Positions 24,320 to 32,814 of a DNA stretch of 64,000 nucleotides are shown piece after piece (within the stretch, counting starts at the first letter, position 1; every line of letters starts with the position of its first letter). Origin of the DNA: Streptomyces sp. NBC_01381 (GTDB lineage Bacteria; Actinomycetota; Actinomycetes; Streptomycetales; Streptomycetaceae); assembly GCF_026340305.1 (NCBI RefSeq), contig NZ_JAPEPI010000001.1, positions 1,302,001-1,366,000 on the forward strand, in the 5' to 3' direction. The notes under the pieces were generated by a model, which was given only the letters and a program-made list of their open reading frames with translations, was not told the origin of the DNA and did not search any database. Made by a program: the position numbers and the translations under genes.

Positions 24320-25915
24320 TCACCCCTCCGCGAACCGCTCGCGCAGCTTGTACTTGAGCACCTTCCGCAGGGTCTCGTTGCGGGGCAGGGCCTCCACGGT
24401 CTCCAGCTGTTCCGGCAGCTTGTACGTGGACAGGCCCTCCCCGCGCAGATACGTCACCACGGAGTCCAGCGACAGGGCGTCATGTGCGCCCGTCCGCTGC
24501 TCGATCACCGCGCACACCCGCTCGCCCCGCTCGGCGTCCGGGAGGCCGATGACGGCCGCGTCGTTCACGGCCGGATGCCGGTGAAGGAGATCCTCGATCT
24601 CCTTCGCCGAGATGTTCTCGCCCTTGCGGATGATGATGTCCTTGGCCCGGCCGGTCAGGACCAGATGTCCCGTCGGCTTCACGTGCCCCAGGTCCCCGGT
24701 GATCAGGAAGCCGTCCGCGTCGAAGACCTCCGCGCTCTGCCGGGGGTCCAAGTAGCCCTGGCAGACGGCCTCCCCGCGCAGCCGCACCTCGCCGTCGACC
24801 CCGGCGGGCACCTCCTTGCCCTCGGCGTCTGTGACCCGGATCTCCATCCCCTCCGGGGGGAGTCCCTCCGTCGTGGCGAGGTTCTCCGGAGTGTCGTCCG
24901 GGGCGCCCATCGTGATCATCGGTACTTCGGTCATGCCGTAGCCATGGGTGAGCTGGCACCCCATCTCGCGTACGACCGCGTGATAGATCTCCGGCGGCTT
25001 CGGCGCCCCGCCGCCCGCGAGGAGGCGCAGGGTGGGGATGACCTTCTCGCCCGCCGGGAGCCCCCGCTGCTCGGCGAGGAACATCGAGTAGAACGCGGTC
25101 GACCCGCCCGCCACGGTCACGCCGTGCCGCCGGTAGCCGTCGAGCGCGTCCGGCAGCGCGAACTGCTCGAACATGACCGCCGGGAAGCCGTACAGCAGGA
25201 GCATCACGGTGTAGTCGGGCCCGGCGATGTGCGCGAAGGGGAACGCCATCGAGCCGATGTCCGACACCTTCAGATGCAGGGCGTGGGCCAGGCAGGACCC
25301 GCCCGCGATCAGTGAACGGTCGGTGTGCAGCACGCCCTTGGGGTCGGACGTGGTGCCCGAGGTCCAGTAGATCCAGCGCACCGATGTGCCGTCGGCGGGC
25401 GGGGGCGGCAGAACGGACGGGTCTCCGTCGGGCAGGTCGTCGTACGCGTACGCCTCGAAGACGCCCCGCGCGCCGAGCCGCCCCGCCATCTCCGTGTGGT
25501 CGAAGCCGCGCCACACCCCGGGCACGGCGAAGAACTCGGCCTTCGACTCGCGCAGCGCGAAGCCGACCTCGCGGTCGCGGTAGAAGGGGATGACCGGCGA
25601 CTGCACGGCGCCGATGCGGGCCAGCGCGAAGGACAGCAGGGCGGTCTCGATGCGGGTCGGCAGCTGCCAGGCGACCACGGTGCCGGGGCGTACGCCCATC
25701 TCGTACAGGCCTGCGGCCACGCGCTCGCAGCGGCCGCGCAGTTGGCCGAAGGTGAGCGTGCGATCGTCCGCGGGATCGGCGGCGGCCTGGACGAGGACCG
25801 GGGCGTCGGGGGTGAGCGCGGCGCGGCGTTCGATGAGCTCCCAGAGGGTGCGGGATGCGCCGAGCGCGTGGGCGGTCTCGTTCTCTGCAGTGCTCGAGCT
25901 GCTCGAGGTACTCAT
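24320..25915 (-). CDS. Acyl-CoA ligase (AMP-forming)
   Basis: I chose ATG 25915 (MSTSSSSSTAEN), giving 531 aa. It is an ANL adenylating enzyme: the P-loop-like motif YWTSGTTSDPKG, aromatic/acid pocket HGYGMTEVPM, hinge TGDLGHVK and catalytic-Lys region ETLRKVLKYKLRE. It activates a carboxylic acid as its CoA thioester. The closest recognisable relatives are cyclohexanecarboxylate/steroid-acid-type FadD proteins rather than long-chain ligases; the substrate is inferred only. The 15-bp operator at 25958 lies 43 nt upstream. It is divergent from the amidohydrolase/acyl-CoA dehydrogenase operon. Confidence 0.9.
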   Translation of the reverse strand: MSTSSSSSTAENETAHALGASRTLWELIERRAALTPDAPVLVQAAADPADDRTLTFGQLRGRCERVAAGLYEMGVRPGTVVAWQLPTRIETALLSFALARIGAVQSPVIPFYRDREVGFALRESKAEFFAVPGVWRGFDHTEMAGRLGARGVFEAYAYDDLPDGDPSVLPPPPADGTSVRWIYWTSGTTSDPKGVLHTDRSLIAGGSCLAHALHLKVSDIGSMAFPFAHIAGPDYTVMLLLYGFPAVMFEQFALPDALDGYRRHGVTVAGGSTAFYSMFLAEQRGLPAGEKVIPTLRLLAGGGAPKPPEIYHAVVREMGCQLTHGYGMTEVPMITMGAPDDTPENLATTEGLPPEGMEIRVTDAEGKEVPAGVDGEVRLRGEAVCQGYLDPRQSAEVFDADGFLITGDLGHVKPTGHLVLTGRAKDIIIRKGENISAKEIEDLLHRHPAVNDAAVIGLPDAERGERVCAVIEQRTGAHDALSLDSVVTYLRGEGLSTYKLPEQLETVEALPRNETLRKVLKYKLRERFAEG

Positions 25916-25957
25916 GCGATGCGATCCCCTCGTGGCCGGAACCGAAGCTGCGCCCAA

Positions 25958-25972
25958 CTGACGGACAGTCAG
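25958..25972. promoter_or_regulatory. CTGACGG-type operator, upstream of acyl-CoA ligase
   Basis: CTGACGGACAGTCAG has one mismatch in the 7-1-7 inverted repeat. It lies 43 nt before the ligase start on the minus strand, in the divergent region shared with the amidohydrolase operon. Confidence 0.75.
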
Positions 25973-26035
25973 ATCGTGCGGAGAGCGTAAGGCTCACCGC
26001 CTTGTCGGTCCAGGGGTGCGGGGCTAGCCTGCTAT

Positions 26036-26050
26036 CTGACGGGTCATCAG
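26036..26050. promoter_or_regulatory. CTGACGG-type operator, upstream of amidohydrolase operon
   Basis: CTGACGGGTCATCAG lies 55 nt before the amidohydrolase ATG. It is the second site of this divergent promoter region. Confidence 0.75.
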
Positions 26051-26104
26051 ATCGCCCGGAGTGGCCGGAGGGATGACCGGAGGCGCCTTGAAAGGCAGGA
26101 CACC

Positions 26105-27298
26105 ATGACCGAGCTTCCCCGGATCGTCAGCGTCGACGACCATGTGATCGAACCCGCGCATCTCTTCGAGACCTGGCTGCCCGCCAAATACCGCGACCGC
26201 GGCCCCAAGCCCCTCACCGCGGGCATCGGCGAACTCGCCTACGTGGCGGGCAAGTACCAGATCACGATGGACCCGGACGGGCCGCCCACCGACTGGTGGA
26301 TCTACGAAGACCTCAAGTTCCCGTACAAGCGGAACATCGCGGCGGTCGGCTTCGACCGCGACGAGATGACCCTGGAAGGCATCACCCGCGCGGAGATGCG
26401 ACGCGGCTGCTGGGACCCCGTCGAACGCCTCAAGGACATGGACCTCAACCATGTCGAGGCGTCCCTCTGCTTCCCCACCTTCCCGCGGTTCTGCGGCCAG
26501 ACCTTCGCCGAGGCGCACGACAAGGAGGTAGCCCTGGCCTGCGTGCGCGCGTACAACGACTGGATGGTCGAGGAGTGGTGCGGCGACAGCGGCGGCCGCC
26601 TCATCCCGCTCTGCATCATCCCCCTCTGGGACATCGACCTCGCCGTCGCCGAGATCAAGCGGAACGCGGCGCGGGGGGTGCGGGCGGTCACCTTCTCCGA
26701 GATCCCGACCTATCTGGGCCTGCCCTCCATCCACTCCGGCTACTGGGACCCGTTCTTCGCGATCTGCCAGGAGACCGGCACGGTCGTCAACATGCACATC
26801 GGGTCCAGCTCCCAGATGCCCGCCGCGTCTCCGGACGCCCCGCCCGCCGTGCAGGCCGCGCTGTCCTTCAACAACGCGATGGCCTCGATGATGGACTTCC
26901 TCTTCAGCGGCGTGCTCGTGAAGTTCCCGCAGCTCAAACTGGCCTACAGCGAGGGTCAGATGGGCTGGATCCCGTACGCCCTCGAACGCGCCGACGACGT
27001 ATGGGAGGAGCACCGCGCCTGGGGCGGCGTCCGCGACCTGATCCCCGAGCCGCCGTCGACGTACTACTACCGCCAGATGTTCTGCTGCTTCTTCCGCGAC
27101 AAGCACGGCGTCGCGTCGCTGGACGTGGTCGGCCGCGACAACGCGACCTTCGAGACCGACTATCCGCACGTCGACTCGACCTTCCCCAACACCAAGGAAG
27201 TCGCCCTCGACCACGTCAAGGGCCTCGACGACGAGACGATCTACAAGCTGATGCGGGGCAACGCGATCCGCATGCTGGGCCTGGACCTGGACAAGTAG
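26105..27298 (+). CDS. Amidohydrolase family 2 (ACMSD/resorcylate-decarboxylase-like)
   Basis: The product is 397 aa, starting at ATG 26105. It is a TIM-barrel PF04909-type metal enzyme. It has a variant N-terminal metal motif (VSVDDHVIEP instead of HxH), a central His in VVNMHIGSSSQ and the C-terminal signature FETDYPHVDSTFPNT with the active-site Asp. The family catalyses hydrolysis or non-oxidative decarboxylation or hydration of cyclic acids. Close homologues commonly sit in actinobacterial acyl-CoA degradation clusters, perhaps acting in ring opening (inference). It heads an operon with two acyl-CoA dehydrogenases and has an operator 55 nt upstream. Confidence 0.85.
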   Translation: MTELPRIVSVDDHVIEPAHLFETWLPAKYRDRGPKPLTAGIGELAYVAGKYQITMDPDGPPTDWWIYEDLKFPYKRNIAAVGFDRDEMTLEGITRAEMRRGCWDPVERLKDMDLNHVEASLCFPTFPRFCGQTFAEAHDKEVALACVRAYNDWMVEEWCGDSGGRLIPLCIIPLWDIDLAVAEIKRNAARGVRAVTFSEIPTYLGLPSIHSGYWDPFFAICQETGTVVNMHIGSSSQMPAASPDAPPAVQAALSFNNAMASMMDFLFSGVLVKFPQLKLAYSEGQMGWIPYALERADDVWEEHRAWGGVRDLIPEPPSTYYYRQMFCCFFRDKHGVASLDVVGRDNATFETDYPHVDSTFPNTKEVALDHVKGLDDETIYKLMRGNAIRMLGLDLDK

Positions 27299-27309
27299 GC
27301 GGGGCCGGC

Positions 27310-28473
27310 GTGGATCTCACGTACACGGAGGAAGAAGAGGACTTCCGGGCGCGGCTGCGCGCATGGCTCGCCCGGACGCTCCCCGAACTGCCGCCGCGCC
27401 CCGACCCGCTGGACTGGCCGGGGCGGCGCGCGTACGACATGGGGTGGCAGCGCAGGCTGTACGACGCCGGGTACGCGGGCCTGCACTGGCCGGCCGACGC
27501 GGGCGGCCAGGGGGCGACCCCCACGCAGCATCTGATCTTCCTGGAGGAGACGGAGAAGGCGGGCGCGCCCTACGTAGGCGCGAATTTCGTGGGCCTGCTG
27601 CACGCGGGCCCGACCATCGCCTCCGAGGGCACGCCCGAACAGCGGGCACGCTGGCTGCCACCCGTCCTGCGCGGCGACGAGGTGTGGTGCCAGGGCTTCA
27701 GCGAGCCGGACGCCGGATCGGACCTCGCGTCACTGCGCACGCGCGCGTGGCGGGACGGCGACCACTACGTGGTGAGCGGGTCCAAGATCTGGACCTCGCA
27801 CGCGGAGGTCGCCGACTGGTGCGAGCTCCTCGTGCGTACGACACCGGTGAGCGAGGCCGTGCCGAAGCACCGGGGCATCTCCTGGCTCGCGATGCCGATG
27901 GACGCCCCCGGGATCACGGTCCGCCCGCTGCGCACGCTCGCCGGCTCCACGGAGTTCGCCGAGATGTTCCTCGACGAGGTGCGGGTGCCGGTCGCCAACC
28001 GGGTCGGCGCGGAGAACGACGGCTGGCGCGTGACGATGGTGACGCTCTCCTACGAGCGGGGGACGGCCTTCGTGGGGGAGGTCGTCGCCTGCCGCCGCGT
28101 CCTGGGCGAGCTTGCCCGCGAGGCCCGCAAGAACGGGCGCTGGGACGACGCGGTGCTGCGGCGCAGGCTGGGCAGGCTGAGCGCGGAGTTCGGGGCGCTG
28201 TGGCGGCTCACCCAGTGGAACGTGAGCGAGTCGCAGCGCTCCGGGGGTGTGCCGGGGGTCGGCGGGTCCGTCTTCAAGCTGCGGTACTCGCATGCGCGGC
28301 AGGAGCTGTACGAGGCGGCGGGGGAGGTCCTTGGCGCGGGCTCCTTGGACCTGGACCACGAGTGGACCCTGGACCGGCTCTCGTCCCTCTCGTACACGAT
28401 CGCCGCCGGGACCTCGCAGATCCAGCAGAACATCGTGGCCGAGCGGATACTCGGCCTCCCCAAGGGGCGGTGA
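27310..28473 (+). CDS. Acyl-CoA dehydrogenase, large subunit type
   Basis: GTG 27310 (VDLTYTEEEEDF) lies 11 bp after the amidohydrolase, giving 387 aa. It is a full acyl-CoA dehydrogenase fold: N-terminal helical domain, beta domain with QGFSEPDAGSDLASLRT and KIWTSHAEVADW, and a C-terminal helical domain ending AAGTSQIQQNIVAERILG. The MCAD-type catalytic Glu (YEGT motif) is replaced by Ala. Such variants in mycobacterial cholesterol metabolism work as alpha2-beta2 heterotetramers with a neighbouring short subunit. The next gene has that form, so the two probably make one FAD enzyme that desaturates a branched or cyclic acyl-CoA. Confidence 0.9.
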   Translation: MDLTYTEEEEDFRARLRAWLARTLPELPPRPDPLDWPGRRAYDMGWQRRLYDAGYAGLHWPADAGGQGATPTQHLIFLEETEKAGAPYVGANFVGLLHAGPTIASEGTPEQRARWLPPVLRGDEVWCQGFSEPDAGSDLASLRTRAWRDGDHYVVSGSKIWTSHAEVADWCELLVRTTPVSEAVPKHRGISWLAMPMDAPGITVRPLRTLAGSTEFAEMFLDEVRVPVANRVGAENDGWRVTMVTLSYERGTAFVGEVVACRRVLGELAREARKNGRWDDAVLRRRLGRLSAEFGALWRLTQWNVSESQRSGGVPGVGGSVFKLRYSHARQELYEAAGEVLGAGSLDLDHEWTLDRLSSLSYTIAAGTSQIQQNIVAERILGLPKGR

Positions 28474-28481
28474 GGGAGCGT

Positions 28482-29411
28482 ATGGATTTCCAACTCACTG
28501 AGGATCAGCGGGCGTTGCGGGGCGGGGTGCGGGATCTTCTCGAGGGGCGGTTCGATGTGCGGGCCGCCTTGGACGAGGGCTCTTCTCTGGACCGGGGTTT
28601 GTGGAAGGAGCTGGGGGACGCCGGGTTCTTCTCGCTGATGGTGCCGGAGGCGGATGGCGGGGTCGGACTGGGGCTTCCTGAGGCGGTATTGGTCTTTGAG
28701 GAGGCGGGGCGGGCGTTGCTGACGGGGCCGCTGGTGGGGACGTTCCTCGCCGCGGGGTCCTTGCAGGGGGCTGCGTCGGGGGAGGTGGTGGTCACTTGCT
28801 CCCTTGGTTCACTGGTCCCTTGGCTGGACGAAGCGGATGTTGTCCTGGGCGGCGGCGTGGAAGGTGCTGTTCCTTTTCGGTCGCTGGATCCCCTTACGCC
28901 GCTTCATCGGTTGCCCGGCAGTGGGGGCTTTGCCCACCCGTCCCGCCCTGCGGGACGCCTGCCCAAAGCAAGGGCGGGGGTGGGGGCGGCGGCGGAGGCG
29001 GTCGATGGGGATCTGGCGGATCTGCTCGTCGCCGCCGAGCAGCTCGGGTCCGGCGGGAAGACTCTGGAGATGGCTGTCCGGTATGCCCGGGAACGTACCC
29101 AATTTGGGCGGGCCATCGGGGGGTTCCAGGCCGTGAAGCACCTGTGTGCGCAGATGCTTGTCCGTGTCGAGGTCGCGCGCGGTGCCGTGTACGCCGCGGC
29201 CGTCACCGGTGACGTACTGGAGATCGCCGGGGCCAAGCTGCTCGCCGACGAGGCGGCGGTGCACAACGCGCGGGACTGTCTGCAGGTGCACGGCGGGATG
29301 GGGTTCACCTGGGAGGCGGACGTGCATCTGCATCTCAAGCGGGCCTGGGTGCGGGCGGGCCTTGGCCGGTCGGCGGCCCAGGCGGAGGAGGAACTGGCCG
29401 CGGCGCTGTGA
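28482..29411 (+). CDS. Acyl-CoA dehydrogenase, short subunit with in-frame hairpin segment
   Basis: ATG 28482 follows GAGGGAG, giving 309 aa, shorter than the usual 330-400. The N-terminal helical domain and the C-terminal domain (YARERTQFGRAIGGFQAVKH, LQVHGGMGFTWEADVHLHLK) are well preserved. The middle beta domain is reduced and contains an odd stretch, GGFAHPSRPAGRLPKA, encoded by a 43-bp palindrome (28927-28969) resembling intergenic repeat DNA. It likely pairs with the preceding dehydrogenase as a heterotetramer; whether the insert is tolerated is unknown. Confidence 0.85.
   Translation: MDFQLTEDQRALRGGVRDLLEGRFDVRAALDEGSSLDRGLWKELGDAGFFSLMVPEADGGVGLGLPEAVLVFEEAGRALLTGPLVGTFLAAGSLQGAASGEVVVTCSLGSLVPWLDEADVVLGGGVEGAVPFRSLDPLTPLHRLPGSGGFAHPSRPAGRLPKARAGVGAAAEAVDGDLADLLVAAEQLGSGGKTLEMAVRYARERTQFGRAIGGFQAVKHLCAQMLVRVEVARGAVYAAAVTGDVLEIAGAKLLADEAAVHNARDCLQVHGGMGFTWEADVHLHLKRAWVRAGLGRSAAQAEEELAAAL
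28927..28969. repeat. Palindrome inside coding sequence
   Basis: Outer arms GCTTTG (28927-28932) and CAAAGC (28964-28969) enclose an inner stem GTCCCGC-CCT-GCGGGAC (28940-28956). It lies in frame within the short acyl-CoA dehydrogenase gene and looks like an inserted intergenic-type hairpin. Confidence 0.65.
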
Positions 29412-29899
29412 AGGGCGGGCCCGATGTGACGCTGTGCGTTCGGTGTGACGCCGCGTGTGCACTGTGAACTGTGGTGCCGCCGTGCGGCGAGTGATCGACT
29501 TGTGAAGCCTATGAAGCGGGGGGAAGCTACAGAGCGTCGATATCGGGTTGTGTCCTAGGCGTGACTCGTCGCGGCACGGAGTCGGGCTTCCGCTCCGGTA
29601 CCTTGTGTGGGATGCGAATGGTTCTGAGGCCGAGCCATGCCGGTGCTGCCCCTGAGGCGGCTCCGGGCCCGGCGTTGCGCGCCGCTCGCAGCGCAGGAAG
29701 GCGCCTCGCGCCCGCCTGTTCGACCCCCGGCAGCACGCGTCGCACAGTATGCCGCGCGCGTACTCCTTCGCGCTGGAATATGCCCGAAGCGCTTGTTGGG
29801 GTGACTGAACGTCAACCATGCTGTCTCTCAAGGGGATCACGTTCCGTGACCCTGTGGAGTCGCGAGGCGATGTGTCCGCCGGTTCGGATGGTGTGAGCG
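29412..29899. other. 488-bp intergenic region
   Basis: No supported gene is seen. A 55-codon frame at 29637-29804 and a frame read through 29561-29896 overlap each other. They have weak codon bias and no domain. The region should contain the promoter of the ATP-binding protein at 29900. No CTGACGG operator occurs here. Confidence 0.5.
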
Positions 29900-30391
29900 G
29901 TGCAGGTGCTTCAAGTTCAGCTGGAGGTCAGGCCCGACCCCGCCGAGGTGGGGCGGGCCCGCAGGTGGGCGCGTTCGCGGCTCGCCGGTTCCGGCATAGG
30001 AGTCGATGAGCCACTGGCCGAGACGCTGATCCTGCTGATTTCGGAGCTCGTCACCAACGCCGTTGTGCACACCGGCTGTCCGGCCGTGCTGCGCATGGTG
30101 CTCCCCGACACCCCGGACGTCGCCGAAGAGGCCGCGGGGCAGGTCGTGGGCACCGTCAGGGTCGAGGTCGCCGACGCCAGTGCCCGCCCGCCGCGGCCGC
30201 GCCACGCGGACGGCGAGGAGACCAACGGCCGGGGCCTCGAACTCGTCGACGGACTCGCGGACCGCTGGGGCTGGCAGCCCGAAGGCGCCGGCAAGAGCAT
30301 CTGGTGCGAGGTGGACCGGTGCGAGCAGGGAGTCGGCGCGGTGGCGTTCGACGGCACGACCTATGACGACGTGGCGTACGAGGCTGTCTGA
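29900..30391 (+). CDS. HATPase_c anti-sigma-kinase-like protein
   Basis: GTG 29900 gives 163 aa. It is a single GHKL ATPase domain of the SpoIIAB/RsbW type: N-box ISELVTNAVVHT, a D-box-like VEVADASARPPRP and a G-box GRGLELVDGLADRWGW. Streptomyces encode many such stand-alone proteins, which phosphorylate STAS antagonists or bind sigma factors. No STAS or sigma gene is adjacent. The STAS protein at 22732 is the nearest candidate partner, by inference only. Confidence 0.85.
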   Translation: MQVLQVQLEVRPDPAEVGRARRWARSRLAGSGIGVDEPLAETLILLISELVTNAVVHTGCPAVLRMVLPDTPDVAEEAAGQVVGTVRVEVADASARPPRPRHADGEETNGRGLELVDGLADRWGWQPEGAGKSIWCEVDRCEQGVGAVAFDGTTYDDVAYEAV

Positions 30392-30469
30392 GCCGTTGCG
30401 TGTGAGGCCGTCCGAGCCTTGCGTGCGAGGCCGTCTGAGCTTTGCGTGCGAGCCGTCTGAGCTTTCGGC
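30386..30469. repeat. 22-24-bp tandem array starting at a stop codon
   Basis: About 3.5 degenerate units (30386-30409, 30410-30432, 30433-30454, 30455-30469) each open with GTCTGAGC or GTCCGAGC followed by TTGCGTG. The first unit contains the final GTC-TGA codons of the HATPase gene. Confidence 0.75.
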
Positions 30470-30842
30470 GGGCGCCCCTGGCCCCGTTCCGGGCTCCGGT
30501 ATGCGCCGTCGCGTGCCACGATGCGCGGCCGTGCGCGGTCGGCACAAAAGCGGCATAATTCATTAATCACCGGACGGGTGTTGACGTACCGTGTCCGATT
30601 GATCACGCTTATGTGCAGCGATTCGCCGCGAGGGGACGCCGAGGGACGGTGGTGTGTGTGGCCCGGACCTTGGCGAGACGTGGGTCGCCATTCGGCGTCA
30701 GTCCCTTCGGGGCCGAAAGTGACAGGGCTTGGTCGCCGGAGCCGGATGGCGGCGCGTGCGGCAACGCGCTCGGGGCGGGAGCCGGGGCGCCGCCATCCGA
30801 AGGCTCATTACGGGGTTCACGGCACGGCCGCCCCCGCGGACC
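30392..30842. other. 451-bp intergenic region
   Basis: It opens with the tandem array noted at 30386. The remainder has no convincing gene: frames around 30521-30924 have poor codon bias and run into the opposing cyclase gene. A moderately AT-rich stretch (about 30540-30615, AAAAGCGGCATAATTCATTA) may be a promoter, but I cannot assign a transcript. Confidence 0.45.
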
Positions 30843-31769
30843 TCACAGCACCGCGACCGGCGCCACCGGTGACCCCGTGCCGCCGATGAACGGCTCGGGC
30901 ATCGCGGAGAGCAGGAAGCTGTAGCGGGAAACTTCTGCACAGGCTGTGGACAACTTTTCCAGATTCCAGTTCTGGCCCTGCGGCATCCCCATCTCGACGA
31001 GGTCGAGCGCGTGCACCGGCAGCCACAGGTTCTCGATCTCGGGCGGGAAGATCTCGAAGGTGAGGGTGTCGTTGGCGACCGCCGCGACATCGCGCGCGTG
31101 GAACCACTCCGGGGTGCGGACCGAGAGGCCCGGCGACGGATAGCCGTACGCGTGCTTGTCGCCCGCCAGGTAGACCTGGACCTGCCCCGTGCGTACGAGG
31201 ACGATGTCGCCGGCGCGGACCGTGACGCCCCCGAACTCCTCGGCCTCGGCCAGGTCTTCGGGCGTGACCGCGTGATCGCCCGGCAGCCGGTCCACGCCCT
31301 TGGCGCGGGCGACGTCGAGCAGTACGCCGCGCGAGACGAGGTGCGGCACCTTGTCGATGCCGCTGAACTGGGCGCCGGTGTGCGGGGTGATGGAGTCGGC
31401 GGGGCGGCCGTTGTAGATCTTTCCCGAGTGCGACACGTGGGTGAGCGCGTCCCAGTGGGTGGCGGTCTGCAGGCTCATCGTGACGACGTCGTCGCTGGTG
31501 GCGACCGTGCCGGGGCCGAAAAGCTCCTGGTTGATCTGTGTCATGGAGTGGAGGGGGTTGACCCGGCCTTGGATCAGACCCGACTGGACGCCGTCCTCCT
31601 TGAGGGGCAGCGCGAGCGGGACGCGGTGGCCGCTGCGGACGGTGGCGGCGGCCTCGCGTACGACCTCGTCGGTGATCAGGTTGAGGGTGCCGATCTCGTC
31701 GTCGGAGCCCCAACGGCCCCAGTTGTTCACGCGCTTGGCTATGTCGTGGAACTCGGGCGGCAGCGACAT
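30843..31769 (-). CDS. Cyclase-family hydrolase (kynurenine-formamidase-like fold)
   Basis: I chose ATG 31769 (MSLPPEFHDI), preceded by GGGGAGGA, giving 308 aa. The PF04199 metal motif is seen as ATHWDALTHVSH, with His/Asp ligands, and a later VTVRAGDIVLVRTG segment. Family members hydrolyse cyclic amides or lactones, or act on isatin, manganese-dependently. In this cluster it could open a ring or lactone intermediate (inference). It is divergent from the SDR/acyl-CoA dehydrogenase/alcohol dehydrogenase operon, with two operators between them. Confidence 0.85.
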   Translation of the reverse strand: MSLPPEFHDIAKRVNNWGRWGSDDEIGTLNLITDEVVREAAATVRSGHRVPLALPLKEDGVQSGLIQGRVNPLHSMTQINQELFGPGTVATSDDVVTMSLQTATHWDALTHVSHSGKIYNGRPADSITPHTGAQFSGIDKVPHLVSRGVLLDVARAKGVDRLPGDHAVTPEDLAEAEEFGGVTVRAGDIVLVRTGQVQVYLAGDKHAYGYPSPGLSVRTPEWFHARDVAAVANDTLTFEIFPPEIENLWLPVHALDLVEMGMPQGQNWNLEKLSTACAEVSRYSFLLSAMPEPFIGGTGSPVAPVAVL

Positions 31770-31799
31770 GAGTCCTCCCCGGGGCTTGTCTTTCGGTAT

Positions 31800-31831
31800 C
31801 TGACGGGTCATAGAATCTAACGGTCCGTCAG
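31800..31831. promoter_or_regulatory. Two adjacent CTGACGG-type operators
   Basis: CTGACGGGTCATAGA (31800-31814, degenerate right arm) lies 31 nt before the cyclase gene start. CTAACGGTCCGTCAG (31817-31831) lies 22 nt before the SDR start. Together they cover most of the 84-bp divergent promoter. Confidence 0.75.
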
Positions 31832-31853
31832 AAACCGCGGGAAGGGGCCGGAC

Positions 31854-32801
31854 GTGGGGAACTTCTTGGCAGGCAAGGTGGTGGCCGTCACCGGCGCCGG
31901 GCGCGGCATCGGCAGGGCCGTCGCGCTCGCCGCGGCGGCCGAGGGAGCGAGGGTCGTCGTCAACGACTACGGCGTCTCGATGGAGGGCGGCGAACCGACC
32001 AGCGAGATAGCCGATGCCGTGGTCAAGGAGATCCAGGCCGCGGGCGGCGAGGCGGTCGCCGTCGCCGACGACATCTCCACGATGGCGGGCGGGCAGCGGA
32101 TCGTCGACGTCGCGCTCGCGCGGTACGGGCGCATCGACGGTGTCGTGTGCGTGGCCGGGATCCTGCGCGAGCGGATGCTCTTCAACATGTCCGAGGAGGA
32201 GTGGGACCCGGTGGTCGCCACCCATCTGAAGGGCACCTTCACCGTCTTCAGGGCCGCGTCGGCGGTCATGCGGAAGCAGGGCACGGGCACGCTGATCGGG
32301 TTCACCAGCGGCAACCATCAGGGGTCCGTCGCGCAGGCCAACTACAGCGCGGCCAAGGGCGGGATCATCTCGCTGGTGCGCAGTGCGGCGCTGGGTCTGA
32401 ACAAGTACGGGGTGACCGCCAACGCCGTTGCCCCTGTTGCCCGTACGCGGATGTCGGCGAACGTACCGATGGAGCTGAAGGAGATCGGGGAGCCGGAGGA
32501 CGTGGCCGCGCTCGTCACCTATCTGCTGAGCGACCGGGCGCGGGAGGAGAAGATCACCGGGCAGGTCTATACGGTCGCGGGGCCGAAGATCGCGGTGTGG
32601 GCGCAGCCGCGCGAGCTGCGGGCCGGGTATGTGGAGGGCGGCTGGACGCCGGAGAAGATCGCCGACTTCCTGCCGGGGACGGTGGGCGTCGACCCGATGC
32701 CGATGCTGGCGCAGCTTGAGGCCATGGCGAAGGCGGCGGCGGCCAAGGACCGGCCCAACGCGGGGCCGGGCGCGGCGCCCGGTGCGCGGCCGGGCGCGTA
32801 G
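31854..32801 (+). CDS. Short-chain dehydrogenase (HSD17B4/Hsd4A-like)
   Basis: GTG 31854 has GGGAAGGGG upstream, giving 315 aa. It has the Rossmann motif TGAGRGIG, NAG-like CVAGILRERMLFNMSEEEW and catalytic YSAAK. An extra C-terminal tail (about 235-315) ends in a Pro/Ala/Gly-rich stretch. The RERMLFNMSEEEW block is characteristic of peroxisomal-MFE2/Hsd4A-type 3-hydroxyacyl-CoA dehydrogenases, so oxidation of a 3-hydroxyacyl-CoA or a ring hydroxyl with NAD+ is likely. It is first in an operon with an acyl-CoA dehydrogenase and an alcohol dehydrogenase. Confidence 0.88.
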   Translation: MGNFLAGKVVAVTGAGRGIGRAVALAAAAEGARVVVNDYGVSMEGGEPTSEIADAVVKEIQAAGGEAVAVADDISTMAGGQRIVDVALARYGRIDGVVCVAGILRERMLFNMSEEEWDPVVATHLKGTFTVFRAASAVMRKQGTGTLIGFTSGNHQGSVAQANYSAAKGGIISLVRSAALGLNKYGVTANAVAPVARTRMSANVPMELKEIGEPEDVAALVTYLLSDRAREEKITGQVYTVAGPKIAVWAQPRELRAGYVEGGWTPEKIADFLPGTVGVDPMPMLAQLEAMAKAAAAKDRPNAGPGAAPGARPGA

Positions 32802-32814
32802 GCGGGCCGGGGGC

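Noticed and set aside
25987..26004. Iron-box-like sequence (TAAGGCTCACCGCC) for DmdR1
   Set aside because: Only about half of the 19-bp iron box matches and the flanked genes have no iron link; likely chance.
29561..29896. Small gene before the HATPase protein
   Set aside because: Two overlapping frames are open, neither with typical third-position GC, a ribosome site or a recognisable product.
30521..30924. Small plus-strand gene overlapping the cyclase gene end
   Set aside because: Arg/Pro-rich composition and overlap with a clear gene point to an out-of-frame reading.
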